Assembly: GCA_005656395.1 (NCBI GenBank)
Contig: SRSI01000048.1
Location: forward strand, 868,001 to 932,000
Direction of reading: 5' to 3'
DNA: 64,000 bases
DNA from: Strongyloides papillosus
Lineage: Eukaryota; Nematoda; Chromadorea; Rhabditida; Strongyloididae
Shown in pieces: positions 10,795-23,900 of this stretch. Position 1 is the first letter of the stretch. Each line of letters opens with the position of its first letter. The notes under the pieces are model-generated. The model was not told the origin of the DNA, did no database searches, and saw only the letters and a program-made list of their open reading frames with translations. A program made the translations under genes and the position numbers.

Positions 10795-11964
10795 CTATTG
10801 TATTATTGGTCTGTCAACACGTTGAGGATCATTAACAACAGCAACAGCTTTTTTATACCATTCTTGACCATGAAGGTGTATATCTTCCGTCTTCTTAAGA
10901 ACTTCGGCATCAGGTGTGCCATAATTAGGTGGATTTGCATGTGGATCGTAGCCTAATACACGTAGCATCGGAGCTATTTTTGCCATATCCCTAACAACAT
11001 CTTTTGGTATCTGTCCTACCCATTTTGTTAATGCATCAAGATTCACCGGTTTAACTACTTGATCAGAACTTCTTTCAACTTTCGATAATGAAATTTTTTT
11101 ACCAATGAACTGTTCATGATGAAGAACTGTTTCATTCCATGGAATATCGAGGAATTTTAATATTTTTTCCATCATTGATCGAGGATGAAGAACTAATTGT
11201 TCATAGTGTACTGGCATACACCTTAGTGGTCCAACTTCCATACATTGTTTGTACATTAATTCAATTCCAGCATTCCAACGTTGAAGGCATTGCTTATAAT
11301 TTGTTAAATCAAAACCTGTAATAGTTACTTTTCTTGTGATAACCGAATGAATTGTTGCTCGACCATCTCTAATCATTAACAAAAACTTTGCATTTGGGTA
11401 TACTCTAGAGAGATACAATGTTGATTTTAGAGTAAATGGATCTTTATTACATAATCTCTCTGCTAGGGTTCCGTGACCTACAATAATATGATTAACAAAA
11501 GATGTTATAGCAGCATCAAGAAGATCTTCAGTTACACCGGCTTCCTGTAACCTTCTCCATTCTTTTTCACTTTTTTCCACTGATTTCGGAGAGATAAAAT
11601 TCTTGGGATAACTCTTGTTTCCTCGCCACTAAAAAGAAATGTCAAAAGAGATGAGGAAAATGGAATTTTATAAATATTACCATCTAACCATTGGATGTGC
11701 ATCCATCATTGAACGCATCAATGTTGTACCTGATCTTGGCATACCTCCAATAAAAATAAATGGGGAATTATTATCAAAAGTTATATTTCCAAATGTATGC
11801 TTTTCAGTTCGCACTATCCCACTGATAACATGTGAACCTCTTCTTCCGACTGTTTCATCATTATTTCGAGTTAATTTAATAAGAACAGAAAATAAAAAAA
11901 GTACACTTACAACACCAATAAATAGAAAAAATGGTTTTCCTCTGGTTGGACAAATCATCATCAT
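10795..11964 (-). CDS. tpst-1: tyrosylprotein sulfotransferase, apparent 1-nt frameshift
   Basis: Two exons on the minus strand, 11964-11681 and 11628-10795 (52-nt intron). A type II Golgi membrane enzyme that transfers sulfate from PAPS to tyrosines of secreted proteins. The protein has a short cytoplasmic N-terminus, one membrane anchor, the 5'-phosphosulfate-binding motif [12 protein letters not shown], the [11 protein letters not shown] motif with the family's catalytic glutamate, then CNKDPF, the 3'-phosphate region ([15 protein letters not shown]) and the C-terminal block [32 protein letters not shown] and the following [12 protein letters not shown] are in different frames: the A run (minus strand) at 11571-11576 is one base short of what the family needs. 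There is no room for an intron there. This is either a homopolymer sequencing error or a real inactivating mutation. The start was taken at the first of three ATGs, at 11964; an upstream extension lacks ATG. Confidence 0.85.
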
Positions 11965-14900
11965 TTTGTACGGATGGGTATAATACAAGTATATATATAT
12001 TTAAATATATAAAAAAAATTTTTTATTATTCAAAATAAATAGCAATATTTTATTTTAACACACCAAAAGTTTTCTATTCTTTGACAATCTATACTTAGAA
12101 GGTTGGAACTTGTGTAGGCATGTAGAAGACCTGTAAAGTTGAGAATGATAATTTAAAGTAGTTTAATTTTATACTATTATTATTATTAATAAATTACATT
12201 TAGACGTTGATGGAAAAGATGTATACCAATAAATGGAAATGTTTATAAAGCATTCAATTACATATTTTTAAAATTAAAAAGCAATTCTTTCTTAAAACAT
12301 GATATTTCAAATGATAATAAAATTTAAAACACTTTAAAAAGTTTACTATGATATATTAAAGTTATATTTGATTAAAGAGAATAGGAGAATGAGGTTTCTC
12401 CAACAATATGGGTATATTATTAGATATAACAACAATTAATATCTCTGTTTGGTTAGTTATAGTAGTTTTGTGTCTCTAAGAAATTACAATACTCTTTCTA
12501 ATCAGGTCACAACTAAAAGACTGATAAATTGATTGATATAAAGAAGATGGAGATTTTTTTAAATTAAATATAAGAAGTGAATTTAATAAAATATTAACCA
12601 CTAATAAATATTATTTTTAATACTAGAAATTTAAATTAAATGACTTTTATTTATCTTTTTTATTATATGAAAATAAAAAATGCATTCTAAAACGTATATA
12701 TTCAGTCTTGAAAGAATAAATTTTTAATATTCATGTGAAAAATAAATAGAAGTAACCTTTAAATAATAATCCCATAATTCCTCTAAGCATCCTAATATAA
12801 TTGGCACTTTTATTATCCTTTATAATGGATGATTATTTTAACTATATTTACTTCATCAAAATATATGTATACATAATTTCACTTTATATTTCGAAAGTAA
12901 TTTTTTAACATAAAATAAGCTAAATTATTTTGACTTTAAATATAGAGCTTTAAAACAAAATAGCAGGAAATATTTTATAAAATTAAAATTCTTTCTCTAT
13001 ATATATATATCTATCTTAAACATAAAATTTTAAACACAATGATAAAATTAAATATTAATCTATAAAAATACATAATTATATTAAATTGATTTAGTACATA
13101 ACATTGCAAGATGAATTTTAAAAATATAATTTTTTATATTCTTGTTTATATCTCTAATAAAAAAACTGAATAAAAAATATAAAATTGTTTTGAAGTATAA
13201 TTTCATATTCTTTATTAAAATATTGTACCAAAAAGCAAAAATAACATCATTAAAATGTGATATACAATTCAAATAAAAATAATAATATTAACACATTAGG
13301 AGAGATAAAGTAATAAAAGTCCAAATTTACCACTTTTTTATATACACAATTTTAAATTTCCAATATAAATATTAAAATTGATCAAATATAAAGTACTATT
13401 TTATAGATAGTTAAAAAAAAAAAGCTTTTTAATCTCATCCTAAAATTTATCCCACCTTTTTAGAGATTCCATCCGACATTTTATCATAAAATCTTTTAAA
13501 TAATACCTTAAAATGTATTACAATCATGATGCTCTTATAAGATTTATTTACTATTAAAATTTATTTAAAAAAATGTTAACAAAGTTAAATATAACTAAGA
13601 AACAAAAATTCTATCATGTTAAATGTACTTTAAGTAACTATTTTTTAAATTATTTTAAAAAAACTACTGGTAAAAACTATAGTTAACTCACAACTTAAGT
13701 ATCTTATTTTCATACATAAAATAAGACGTCATTGTTTATAATCTAAGTACTTAGGAATATGACAAAAAAAATATTTTATATATAGAGAAAATCTATAAAA
13801 AAAATATAGAAAAACTTTTGAAATATTTATTATCAAAAAATGTACAGAGAGATGGTATAATTTGTATTACATGTACATGACGATAAATAGTGAGATTTTT
13901 AATTTCTAAAACAAAATTATGATCATTTTTCATCTTTTTCAGTTCATTTATATTAAAAATTTTAACATACTAATGAAATGTAGATATATATACAATTTGA
14001 TAAAAATAATATTTATCCTATTGTCATCATTAAAATAATAATATAATATTATTATATAATATAAAAATTTAATGATAAACATTAAATACGAAAATATCAT
14101 CAAAAGTGAGAAAAGAGAGATTAAAATTTTTTATTCATAGATTTGTATGCTAAAAAGAATTTCAAGATTATTTATTATTATTATCAATAATAAACTCATT
14201 AGAGAAAGATTTAGTTTTTAGAGAATGTAATAATAATAATTTATGTACCCTTTTGAGACATGAATATATCTTCATTAGACACATAAAATGTTAGATATTT
14301 TGTTAACAATTTGCCTATCAAAAAAATTTATACATCCAAAAATGCTGAAAAAGGAGTGATAAAAATATAAATTTTGTTACATTATATATGAGTGTATTTG
14401 GAATTAATGTAGAAAAACAAATAGTAGGACAAAAAAATATTAATAATAGGAATTGGATATGTTTTGTACTTTTATTATTTTATTATAGAAAATTATTTGC
14501 TAATAGACATCCTTTTTTTGTGTACTTTAAAATAAAATGAAGAAAATCTCAGTAGGATTACAAAACTCATGCATTTATTAGTATTTGGAGTTTCTATTTA
14601 TTATTTAAAACCATGTAAACCATACATAGTCATCCCTTATTAAATAATCTTTAGTTTCTTTTGTTTTATCCTAGAATCATGTACATAATGTAATATTATA
14701 TACTAGAAGCAGTATCAACTATACTGAATATCAAGGAATATCTAACTAAAAGTGATAATTAAACTAAACTTTAAACTTCCCCATAAATAGATTATTAATA
14801 AACTTCACATTTTTTACCACCACCCTTTATTTCTATCGTTGTAAGAAGTCTTATGGAGAGATGTATCTTTTTATATAATAATTACCTTTGAATTTTTACC

Positions 14901-15235
14901 GACTAATCGAAATAGATTAATGATAATAACAAAAATATGTACGTATTTTCAAAGCACACTATATCAAAAAAATAATACTTTGAAGGAAATAAAGACTAAT
15001 AAATACTAACCTCTTTCTATGTACAATGAATGTTTTTGCGCAATTTGTATTTATCATATATATATTATCACAAAGATATCTCTATTGTTCAAATACATAA
15101 ATTATTCTATATATATTACACAATAAACAAAAATTTATTTCCATATACAAAAAATTAACGGGACGGAGAAAGAATATGTAAAAATATAATAAATATTTCT
15201 TATCACTTAGTTTATTCTTGAGATTTAGTTATTTG
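11965..15235. other. 3.3 kb gene-free A+T-rich region
   Basis: No gene, RNA or transposon recognised on either strand. Short AT runs (for example around 12997-13012) and a few poly(A)/poly(T) tracts are the only structure. The left edge is the 5' flank of the sulfotransferase gene; the right edge is the 3' flank of the TAF7 gene. Confidence 0.5.
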
Positions 15236-15934
15236 TTATAAATTTGTTAAACTATCACCACCATCTAGTAGTTTACTACTACTTCGGTTTCCGACATCAT
15301 TATCCTTGTTAAGGAGAATATACTCACTGGAGATTGACTCTAGATCTTCACGAAGTAACCTCCTAACTTCCTTCTCAACATCCGGTGCATCAACATACTT
15401 GTTTTTTTTCGTCTTCCTAAACATCCTTTTTCTGGCTGATTTCATTGGGGGTGTCAATCCATCTGGATGGCTAAATATTTTATCTCTCCTAGATTTTGTC
15501 AATTCTAGTAATCTTTGTGAAGCTATACTTTGGTTATCAGTGTTTTTATGCTCACAAATTATTATTTGACTGAGGTCTGTTACTTTATACATTGTTTCTT
15601 TGTTAACTGTTTTCATTACCTAGACAAAAGATGATAAAAAAAAAGATAATTTTGCACTTTAAAAAAAACAAACCTCTGAGACACAGGGTAAATCAAGAAT
15701 CTTTGCTGGAAGGACTTCATTCTCAACTTGAACGTGAGCATGCCTATTGTCTGGATCAAAATTTATAGCTATTTCACTTCCAGTTGGGCCATCATTATCA
15801 ATTATCCTATCAACTTTCTTTGCCACATCCTCTGGGAAACGGATAACAAAATGACTTTCCCATTCTAAAGAATCTTCAGGTGTCTCACTGACTTTATTAC
15901 TCCTCTTCTGGTATCCTGACCTCTCCAGTGACAT
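15236..15934 (-). CDS. taf-7: TFIID subunit TAF7
   Basis: Two minus-strand exons, 15934-15674 and 15619-15236, joined in frame across a 54-nt intron. The product (about 214 aa) matches the TAFII55 domain: SHFVIRFPEDVAKKV near the start, HAHVQVENEVLPAKILDLPC, then VMKTVNKETMYKVTDLSQII, and the signature ARKRMFRKTKKNKYVDAPDV followed by EKEVRRLLREDLE. TAF7 is a nuclear subunit of the general transcription factor TFIID that contacts TAF1. Human TAF7 is about 350 aa; this copy ends soon after the conserved block, as shorter invertebrate forms do. It is divergent from the ZNF830-like gene, with about 250 bp between the two starts, which probably share a promoter. Confidence 0.92.
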
Positions 15935-16183
15935 TGTGCTTCAAGAAGCTTCTTTACTAGAACATCAAACAATAGAAATTAACAATAAATAACGTAGAGG
16001 TACACTTCTCCAAATATGAAATATTCCAAGCTTCTAATAATAGTTTTCTTTGTGTAAATATTTTCTCTATATTTAAATATTCATTGATTATTATTCCCAC
16101 ATTTTTTGGTTAAATAAATAAATAAATAGATAAACAGAAATATTTATTTTTCATTTGAATTTATAAATATAACTCTAGTCCCA
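15935..16183. promoter_or_regulatory. shared divergent promoter region, TAF7 / ZNF830-like
   Basis: About 250 bp between the start codons of two divergent nuclear-protein genes. It includes an AAAT tetranucleotide run near 16113-16129. Bidirectional promoter activity is inferred from spacing only. Confidence 0.4.
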
Positions 16184-16960
16184 ATGGCAACGACGTCACT
16201 ACCGAGTTTTGCAGTTTTGAAAGAAAATGGTTTTATTGAGTGCAAGATTTGTAATAAAAGTGATATTAGAGAGAAACTATGGATATCTCATGTCAAAGGT
16301 GCTGAGCACAAGAAATCATTATTGAAACTTAAAGAATTAAAAAAAAGCGGAGAAAAAAGGCCACATCAAGGAAGCAGTAATGAAAGCAGTGCTATTAAAA
16401 AATCAAAAAGTATGTTTCATTTTAAAATTTACTTATGAGATATTTATTTTCGTTTTTTAGGTGAAAGATGGGAAAAAGAAATTATAAATAATGTAACTGA
16501 TAAAAGTGACAATAATGCATCATCTATACCGGAAGACTTTTTCGAAGTTTCCTCAGCCAAACCAACAATAACAATTGCTCAAACAGGTACTATAAAACCT
16601 GAGGATGAGGAAGAAAAGGCTAAGAAAGAGAAGTTTTTATCTAACTATGATAGTATTATGGAAGAATTCGAGGAGGAACTTAAAAAAGATCCATCTCATC
16701 ACATAGAAATTGATGAAGAGATAGAGGTGGCTCCGGAGAGGAAGGATGAAGATGATATAGAAGAAATTTTAGGTGATGCCATAGATACCGGTACAGAAGA
16801 GGAAATGATGAAACTTTGGAAGGATCATGAAGAAGTTGAAAAAGAAATTGAGGAGAATCGGAAGAATGGTAATTATGAGGGTGAAGAAGATGATGAGTAC
16901 AATTTTGAAGAGGAGGACTTCAAGGAGTGTGATCTATTTAGGGGGAGAAGTCTATTCTGA
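16184..16960 (+). CDS. ZNF830-like zinc-finger protein
   Basis: Two exons, 16184-16409 and 16461-16960, with a 51-nt intron. The N-terminus holds a single matrin-type C2H2 finger (IECKICNKSDIREKLWISHVKGAEHK): Cys-x2-Cys then His-x5-His. A lysine-rich stretch follows, then the motif SIPEDFFEVSSAK, which resembles LPEGFFDDP of ZNF830/OMCG1, and a long acidic coiled-coil (residues about 140-235) rich in Glu. ZNF830 is a nuclear protein linked to pre-mRNA splicing and genome stability. The length of about 242 aa is shorter than human ZNF830 (about 370). The finger type and acidic tail fit, but orthology is inferred from two short motifs. Confidence 0.8.
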
Positions 16961-17583
16961 AAGTAATTTATTCAAAAAGCTATTATTTTTTAATTTTTAT
17001 TTTTATACATACACTTTTGTGTAAATGTTTTTCTTCATTTTAATCTTCATGTATCATTTGGAAATTTTGATGTAAATGTGTATATATGCGTGAAATATTG
17101 TCAATAACAAGTATCAGACTCATGTTGTTATTTCAATTGTTATCAAAATAAAAATTACATTTTTGTAAAAGGAAGATATGATGCATAATAAATATGAATC
17201 ATAATTTCAAAATCAAATGTTGTCATGAAAGAAAAACATCGTCATTTTGTGTACCTTAACAAACTTCAACTAAGCGGAGGGGAAGGATATAGTCTCGCAT
17301 CAAAAATATTTTATATCAAAAATATAAGATGACGTTTGAAGTGAAACTTCAAGATCACTACTAATGATTAATCACCCATATTTTGTCATAAAAATTAACC
17401 TTCAACAGTTGGAAAAAGAGACGGGAAGAATATTATTGTGTTAAAACTTGTTTATGAGAATGATAATTAAAGAGAAACAGTGTTTGAAATTTTGATGTAA
17501 TCTATTCTCACCAAATTTACCAACATACATAAACACCACCGAATTTGTGATATCATTTTAGTTTAATTTTCTCGATTGATAAG
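16961..17583. other. intergenic
   Basis: No coding or RNA signal. It contains the ZNF830-like 3' end and the promoter of the transthyretin-like gene. Confidence 0.5.
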
Positions 17584-18015
17584 ATGATTTTTAAATGTTT
17601 ATTAACTTTATTTGCATTATTACCACTTACTAATGGATTATTAGGATTTACTCAATCATCTGGAGCAAGGGGAATATTAATGTGTGAGGGTAAACCAGCT
17701 TCAAATGTCTTAGTTAAGTTGTGGGATGAAGATGACACTCCAGGTGACAGCGATGATTTGTTAGGATCAGCTAAAACTGATTCAAAGGGTTTCTTTGAAG
17801 TCAAGGGACATACTGATGAATTTACACCTATTGATGTTAAATTAAACATCTACCATGATTGTAATGATGGTTTCACACCATGCCAAAGAAAATTCACCAT
17901 CAAAATTCCTGGTAGCTACATCACTAAAGCAAAAACTCCAGCCAAATTCTATGAAGCTGGAACTATACAATTAGCTGGAAAATACCCAGGTGAAACAAGA
18001 GATTGTATACATTAA
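17584..18015 (+). CDS. transthyretin-like (TTL) secreted protein
   Basis: Single exon, 143 aa. Residues 1-18 form a signal peptide (hydrophobic LLTLFALLPLTNG). The rest fits the nematode transthyretin-like family: GARGILMCEGKPASNVLVKL, then DEDDTPGDSDDLLGSAKTD, GFFEVKGHTDE, YHDCNDGFTPCQRK and IPGSYI. Four cysteines fall at family positions. Members are secreted, abundant in parasitic nematodes and mostly of unknown function; one C. elegans member (TTR-52) bridges apoptotic cells to phagocytes. Which member this is cannot be told from sequence alone. The gene is convergent with the lipid-binding protein gene, only 88 bp apart. Confidence 0.93.
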   Translation: MIFKCLLTLFALLPLTNGLLGFTQSSGARGILMCEGKPASNVLVKLWDEDDTPGDSDDLLGSAKTDSKGFFEVKGHTDEFTPIDVKLNIYHDCNDGFTPCQRKFTIKIPGSYITKAKTPAKFYEAGTIQLAGKYPGETRDCIH

Positions 18016-18103
18016 TCATTTTTTAAACTTCTTTCGTCTACTTATTAAAAAAATAAACTTATTATTTTGTATTTAAAGGTAAAAAAAAGTACATCGTAAT
18101 GTT

Positions 18104-19652
18104 TTATAGAGTAGATGGTAAATGATAAGACTTTCTAAGGTGATGAAAAAGATATTTATCAAAACCTTTCTTGTATATTAGATCAAAATCTAATCTAACT
18201 CCGTTGTCTATTGGTACGAGAACTGAAGTGCTGGAGATAGTGAAATTTTGAAACATCGGTATCTTGAGTCCATTCTTACCGAAAGTCTGGAGGGTTTTCT
18301 TTAATGTTGGCTTAATTATATTAGCAATAAAATCACAAATTTTTGTTGAAAAATTCCCTATATTTGAGAATTGTTCCTTCAATGTAAAGTTTAACTCTCC
18401 GATATTAACTTTAGCCCTACCATTCTCAATATATGGTAACAAAGTTGCATTTGTTTCACTGACAAGACGCGCCAATATCTTATCACCATCTTTGTAAGGT
18501 GATATAGTAAAATCCAATGAAAAAACTCCATCAAATATAATTCCATCACTTTTACTTACTTTGAGATATGGAGTTTCATTTAATCTAACGACAATATCAA
18601 TAAATTTACCAGGATAATCCTCTCGAAGAGTTTTAAAGAATCTCCCCAGACATATTTCTAAAAATCCACAAGTTGTCTTTAGTAACCCCTCAAATGGTTG
18701 TCCCATATTTTTATTAATAATAAACTTAACAAATTGTTCCTTATAAATAGAATACAAGAAACAATTAGGTATAACAGTTGATGCCCAAACATTTCCCATG
18801 AAATCAGATGGAGCTTCAGATGTGTCCATTTTCTCAACCTTCAAAGGGCATTTTTCCTCACCCATTAAAGCTATAGCATAAACATCCAATTGAACATAAT
18901 CACTTGTCACAACAGGGAGGTGATTATAATCATAGTTAATATAAAAATTCTTCCATGCATCTATGTGTGTTGGTAACTCAACAAGTAAATTATTAATCTC
19001 ACTCAAGAGGACTGTCTTCAATTGATCACAGAATTGTTTTCTAATTAAATTTCTTGCTACATTTGATAAAGGTGTTTGGAAGAGATTGACAATCCATGGT
19101 ATGGTTCCACCACCAAAAGATAATGTAAGTTTTTTGATGTCTGTATCACAATAATTAACATCTAATTGTGGACGACCCTCCATATGATGGAGGGAGATGG
19201 AGTAATTAGTTCTGATATCTGAAGCATAAATAGTTAATGCTGCAGAGAAAGAAAATGGTATTAAGACTGTATATTTTACACGAATATTTCCTTTTGCTTT
19301 TATATACCCATCCTCAGATATCCAATGGATACTTCTTGGTGGTTCAAGAATAAACTTGAATTTTGGTGTTTGAAATTTTGAAATATATAAATCTTCAACA
19401 ACTAAACGACCTTTTCCTGGACCTGCATCTATGTCTAAATCTATCTCTGGTATTGTTATTTGTGGAATCTCATAATCAATCTTAATAATTTAGTTTATGT
19501 TTAATCATCTTTCAACCTACTATTTTATGGCCAAGTTTACTTATAAAATTTAAACCTTCATTTGATGCTCTCCCTATCAATGTTGGATTTTGTTCTTCGA
19601 TGGCCCATAAAGGTGTTACAGATAAAATAAAAAACAAATACAATAAAAACAT
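18104..19652 (-). CDS. BPI/LBP/CETP-family lipid-binding protein
   Basis: Two minus-strand exons, 19652-19521 and 19480-18104, with a 40-nt intron. The first encodes a signal peptide (MFLLYLFFILSVTPLWA) and then NPTLIGRASNEGLNFISKLG, which aligns with the mature start of vertebrate BPI. The second contains the BPI1 barrel (IPQITIPEIDLDIDAGPGKG) and a BPI2-like half. Cys residues (for example YCDTD and KQFCDQ) are placed like the conserved disulfide of the family. Total about 502 aa, near the BPI norm of about 480. A secreted protein that binds lipid or bacterial lipopolysaccharide is expected; a role in immunity or in lipid transport cannot be separated. It lies third in a same-strand series after Pol I and the OSTF1-like gene. 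Confidence 0.88.
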
Positions 19653-19956
19653 ATTATTATTATTAATATGCTTATTAATCAGAATATATCAAGGGATCAA
19701 CAATTAAATGGCACTTATATAAATGTAAAAATCGATTTTTATTTTGACATTATATACAATGAAAGAGTTATATTATATAAACATAAAATGTAATCACAAT
19801 TTCTTATGAAAAAGTGCAAAATAATGAATGACTATGATATGGTGTTTTAAAACATATGCTAAATTTTTTTTGAATAAAATTAAGAAAAATGTTTGATTTA
19901 TAGTCAGGGATATTCTTTTTTAGGGTATATGAAAGCAGAAATTAGATAAATCTGAA

Positions 19957-20660
19957 TTAACAATCTTCCTCTTCACTAGAATACTCATCTTGAACTTTCT
20001 CAACAACTTTACTCATGGCAACTTTCAAAAATGCAGCAACTTCAACATCTTTAGCCAAATCAACAGGTTTCATATTATCATTATTCTTTATATGTAAATC
20101 AGCTCCAGCCTCAACCAGCATCTCAACGATTTTACCTCTACCTTTCCATGCAGCAGCATGGAGAGCAGTATCACCCATCTTATTCTTATTGTTTAAATCT
20201 ATATTATTTATTGATAACAATAACTTTACAATGTCATCATACCCTGAATGGGAGGCCCAAAATAAGGGGGTTGCTGAACTTTTATCTAAACTGTTAGGTG
20301 ATACACCATTATCAAGGCATTCCTTAAGAAATTTTATATTACCACGTTTAGCTGATTCATGGAGGGGATATTGAAGAATTTCAGCCATCTCTGATGATAA
20401 AATTTTTTTCGGTACCATTCCTTTCTTACCATTAACTGTTACATTGACATAGTTTTGTGAGTTATCAAAATCATTTATATATAATAGTTGTCCTCTCTCT
20501 ATTGATAATTCATTTTCCTACAAAATAAAAGATATTAATAACTATAATAAAAATAAAATATTTATACTACATTTTTTGATAGATAATCTTCTGTTGCTTT
20601 GAAAACCTGAACTCTTCCTGGTTTTGGTAAAGGCTTAGGTGGAATAATTGGTCTCTCCAT
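19957..20660 (-). CDS. OSTF1: OSTF1-like SH3/ankyrin-repeat protein
   Basis: Two minus-strand exons, 20660-20568 and 20517-19957, 217 aa, close to human OSTF1 (214 aa). It opens PIIPPKPLPKPGRVQVFKA, then an SH3 domain (ENELSIERGQLLYINDF ... KKGMVPKKIL). Three to four ankyrin repeats follow, starting YPLHESAKRGNIKFLKECLD and including GDTALHAAAWKGRGKIVEML. The acidic end EYSSEEEDC matches the acidic tail of the family. OSTF1 is a cytosolic adaptor that binds proline-rich partners, named from osteoclasts but widespread in animals. The donor site could also be 3 nt earlier (20571), changing one residue. It lies between the Pol I subunit and the BPI-like gene with about 300 bp on each side. Confidence 0.93.
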
Positions 20661-20969
20661 TTTAATATTAAATAATCAATATTTTTTATTTTGTAAATAT
20701 AAAACACTGTCAAATAGTATGATTTTGCAATAGTAGTCTTATTGATAGGAAAAAAGGGTACATTCAATTTGAGAAAACATATATAACATCAAAGACAATC
20801 ATAAAAGAAGATGAACTTGTATGTTTATTTAGTTACACAATGACATTATTATTACTTATTCACCGAAAATATACTATTTACAAAAATTTATTTCTAAAAA
20901 TTTGAAATATCTTAATAATATTATACAACATAAAAGAAACTTAACAAAAAAATATAAAAACAACAACAA

Positions 20970-23900
20970 TTAATTATTATAATCATCTGGTCTTCCAAAT
21001 CCCATATCAACTTTTATATTCATGGAAGCCAATTCAGCAACTAAATATTTGAAAACCCTTGGTAATTGGACAGGATAGACTTTATCAGATTCCTTACAAA
21101 TATAACAAATTTTTTTCATTCCTAGATCAACAGCTCCATTACTCTTATCAACTCTTGTGGCTTTGAAATTATCTTTTGTTGAGACAACAGAAAAAATATT
21201 CATACAATTACTACAGACAAATGATAAATCTCTGTCAGAACAATTAAATAACCTATCTTGAAGACAAAATGATGTTCCATGAGCTATTAGAGCATCACGT
21301 TCCATTTCACCAAAACGTATACCACCACCAACTTTACGACCCTTGATTGGTTGATGATGTATTGGATCAATTGGACCTGTGGAACGAACTTGAAACTTAT
21401 CCGATACCATGTGACGAAGTCTTTGATAATATACAATTCCCATAAATATTTGAACTTCCATTTCTCTACCATCAACCCCTGAGTATAGGACTTCATTTCC
21501 ATAGTAATTGAAACCAGCCTTCTCTAGATACTGTCCGAAGTGATCTATAGCTGTATGTTTCTCATTAAATACAAAAGGTGATGCATCATAATATTCTCCA
21601 TGACATGCCGCAGCTTTACCAGCCATTGTTTCTATCATCATACCAATTGTCATCCGAGATGGGTAACCATGAGGATTGAAAATTACATCCGGAACCATTC
21701 CACTTTCACTGAATGGTAATGATTCAGCTGGCCATAAAAATGAATTGATACCTTTTTGACCGTGTCTGGAGGCAAACTTATCTCCAATAATTGGATTTCT
21801 AGGTACTCTCCATTCAATTAAAGCATGACAATTACTTTTACCATTTGTATCTTTAACAAGTCTAACAGAGATACAATTATATGGTTCAGGATTGTGAGTC
21901 TTCATAACACAATATTTACCTGTATTTGTATCATAGTAACTTATAAATACTTCACCTGATCTGTAAATTCTTCCTATAACTGGTAAACCATCACTGTCAA
22001 TGGTTTTACAATTGAAATTTGGATCTTTAGCAAAATATTTCTCTCCAACACTTCTATCATCACCATCCGATAGATCAACTCTTTCAACTTTAACAACACA
22101 ACCGTGTCCATAACCTCTTTCAAAGGATGATTTATTGATGACCATGGCATCTTCCATATCATAACCTGTATATGAAATAACAGCTATAATAGCGTTTGTT
22201 CCCAATGGATACTCATCCATCTCATATTTGTCATAGGCTTCTGTCTTCATTAATGGTGATTGAGGGAACATTAATCTGTACATTTTACCATCAGCACGAT
22301 ACCTCCACGCATGAACCGCTGTCCCCATTGTCTGCTTACCCATCTGACATTGGTATACATTCCTAGGAGATTGATTGTGATCTGGAAATGGAATCAAGTT
22401 ACCAGCAAATGAAAACAATGATGATGGATGGAGTTCTTGATGCATTGTTACACCTTCTTGTTCCTCCTCTGGTTTTATAACAATACTCATGTAAACTTGT
22501 TCAAATGTTCCAATAAATTCTATCTCATTCCAAAGAAGATTCTTAACTGGCCTTATCATTCTCGCGGGTTCTGTGAAAATATACAATCCTGGGTATTGTG
22601 TTGCAATATTTTGTGGATCTGTTGATGATCTAACAAGTGCTATCTCTGAATTGTATGGTACTCTATCATCTTCTCTGTTAACTTTAATTTCTCTAAGCTT
22701 TCTTTCAACTATAGGTGCAAGAGTCTTCTCAACGAAACCCATGAATATTCCATCCAGAAGTACAGGATAATAGGAAGATTTCGTTCCTAGTAGTGACATA
22801 TCTGAATGAGGAATAACAGACAATTCTCTTAGAAAGTTCCTCAACTTCTTAATACTATGATAATGTGTTGTAACATCACAGGAGGCTGTAAGATGATTCA
22901 ACAAACCACATGGACCACCGTCAGGTGTATGGACAGGACAAATGAAACCCCAAGCTTCTGGTCTGAGTTTTCTGACATCTGTTGTTCTCATTTCCATGAA
23001 GAAAGAACCTCTATGAATGGCACGAAAATGTGATACAAAACGTAATTGGTTAATTCTTTCAGCAATGACAGCCATACCTGAAGTTTGTTGGATACCAAGA
23101 CCATTCCTGGTTACAATATTTCCTGTTGCCAGCAGATATGATAAACCATTGGATATAAGACCTTTCTTAACATTTGGCAGATATCTTTGTATAACAGTTA
23201 GTGTTAATGAATCAGCAGAGTTCTTCTCGAAATGTTTATTTAAACCAATCCTAAGAGCAGTAAGTGTGTTCTCCAATTTTTCACGAAGAACGAGACCAAC
23301 AACCTGTCCAGAAGTTGTTGCCTCCTGAAACTGTGGATTATCTAAACTCTCTGGCATTATTTCCTTCTTGACCAGTGCTATCAATTTTTGTGCAGAATAT
23401 GCAAGAAGTTCGAACTTTTCTTCATCCCTTTCTAGATGTATACAAAGACTGTACTTGAAAAGAGTCCTTGCAACAGCCTTATCAGATTCCCATTCTCCAA
23501 CTTTATAACCAAGAACAATTCTGAATCGAGCACCAATAGCTGAAAGAGCCTGGTCTTGAGTAAGAACACCTGAGTCTTGACAACTGCTTATCATATTGCT
23601 AACACAACCACGCCAGAAATTGTCTTCTTCCCTTCCTCTCATAAGGATTTCAAAGATATCCCTATCACTATACGGTGCAAGAGCCTTCATAACATAAATG
23701 AAAGGAACATAGAAAATTTCCTGTCTATATTGTATTGACAAACACATATTTGAACTTTCAAGATAGTGGATATTAAGAATGCTAGCACTATGATTTTCTT
23801 TGATGCACCTTAACATAACAGCATATTCAGAGAACATCTCACCCTTGTCTCGGAGACCTTTCCTTTTGATTGCTAATGGATAATTCCTTCTATTACTAAT

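Noticed and set aside
13081..13272. Minus-strand frame of 63 codons
   Set aside because: Hydrophobic, A+T-driven, without homology, signal peptide pattern or neighbours.
20015..23328. Plus-strand frames inside the OSTF1-like and Pol I genes
   Set aside because: Antisense shadows of strongly supported minus-strand coding regions.
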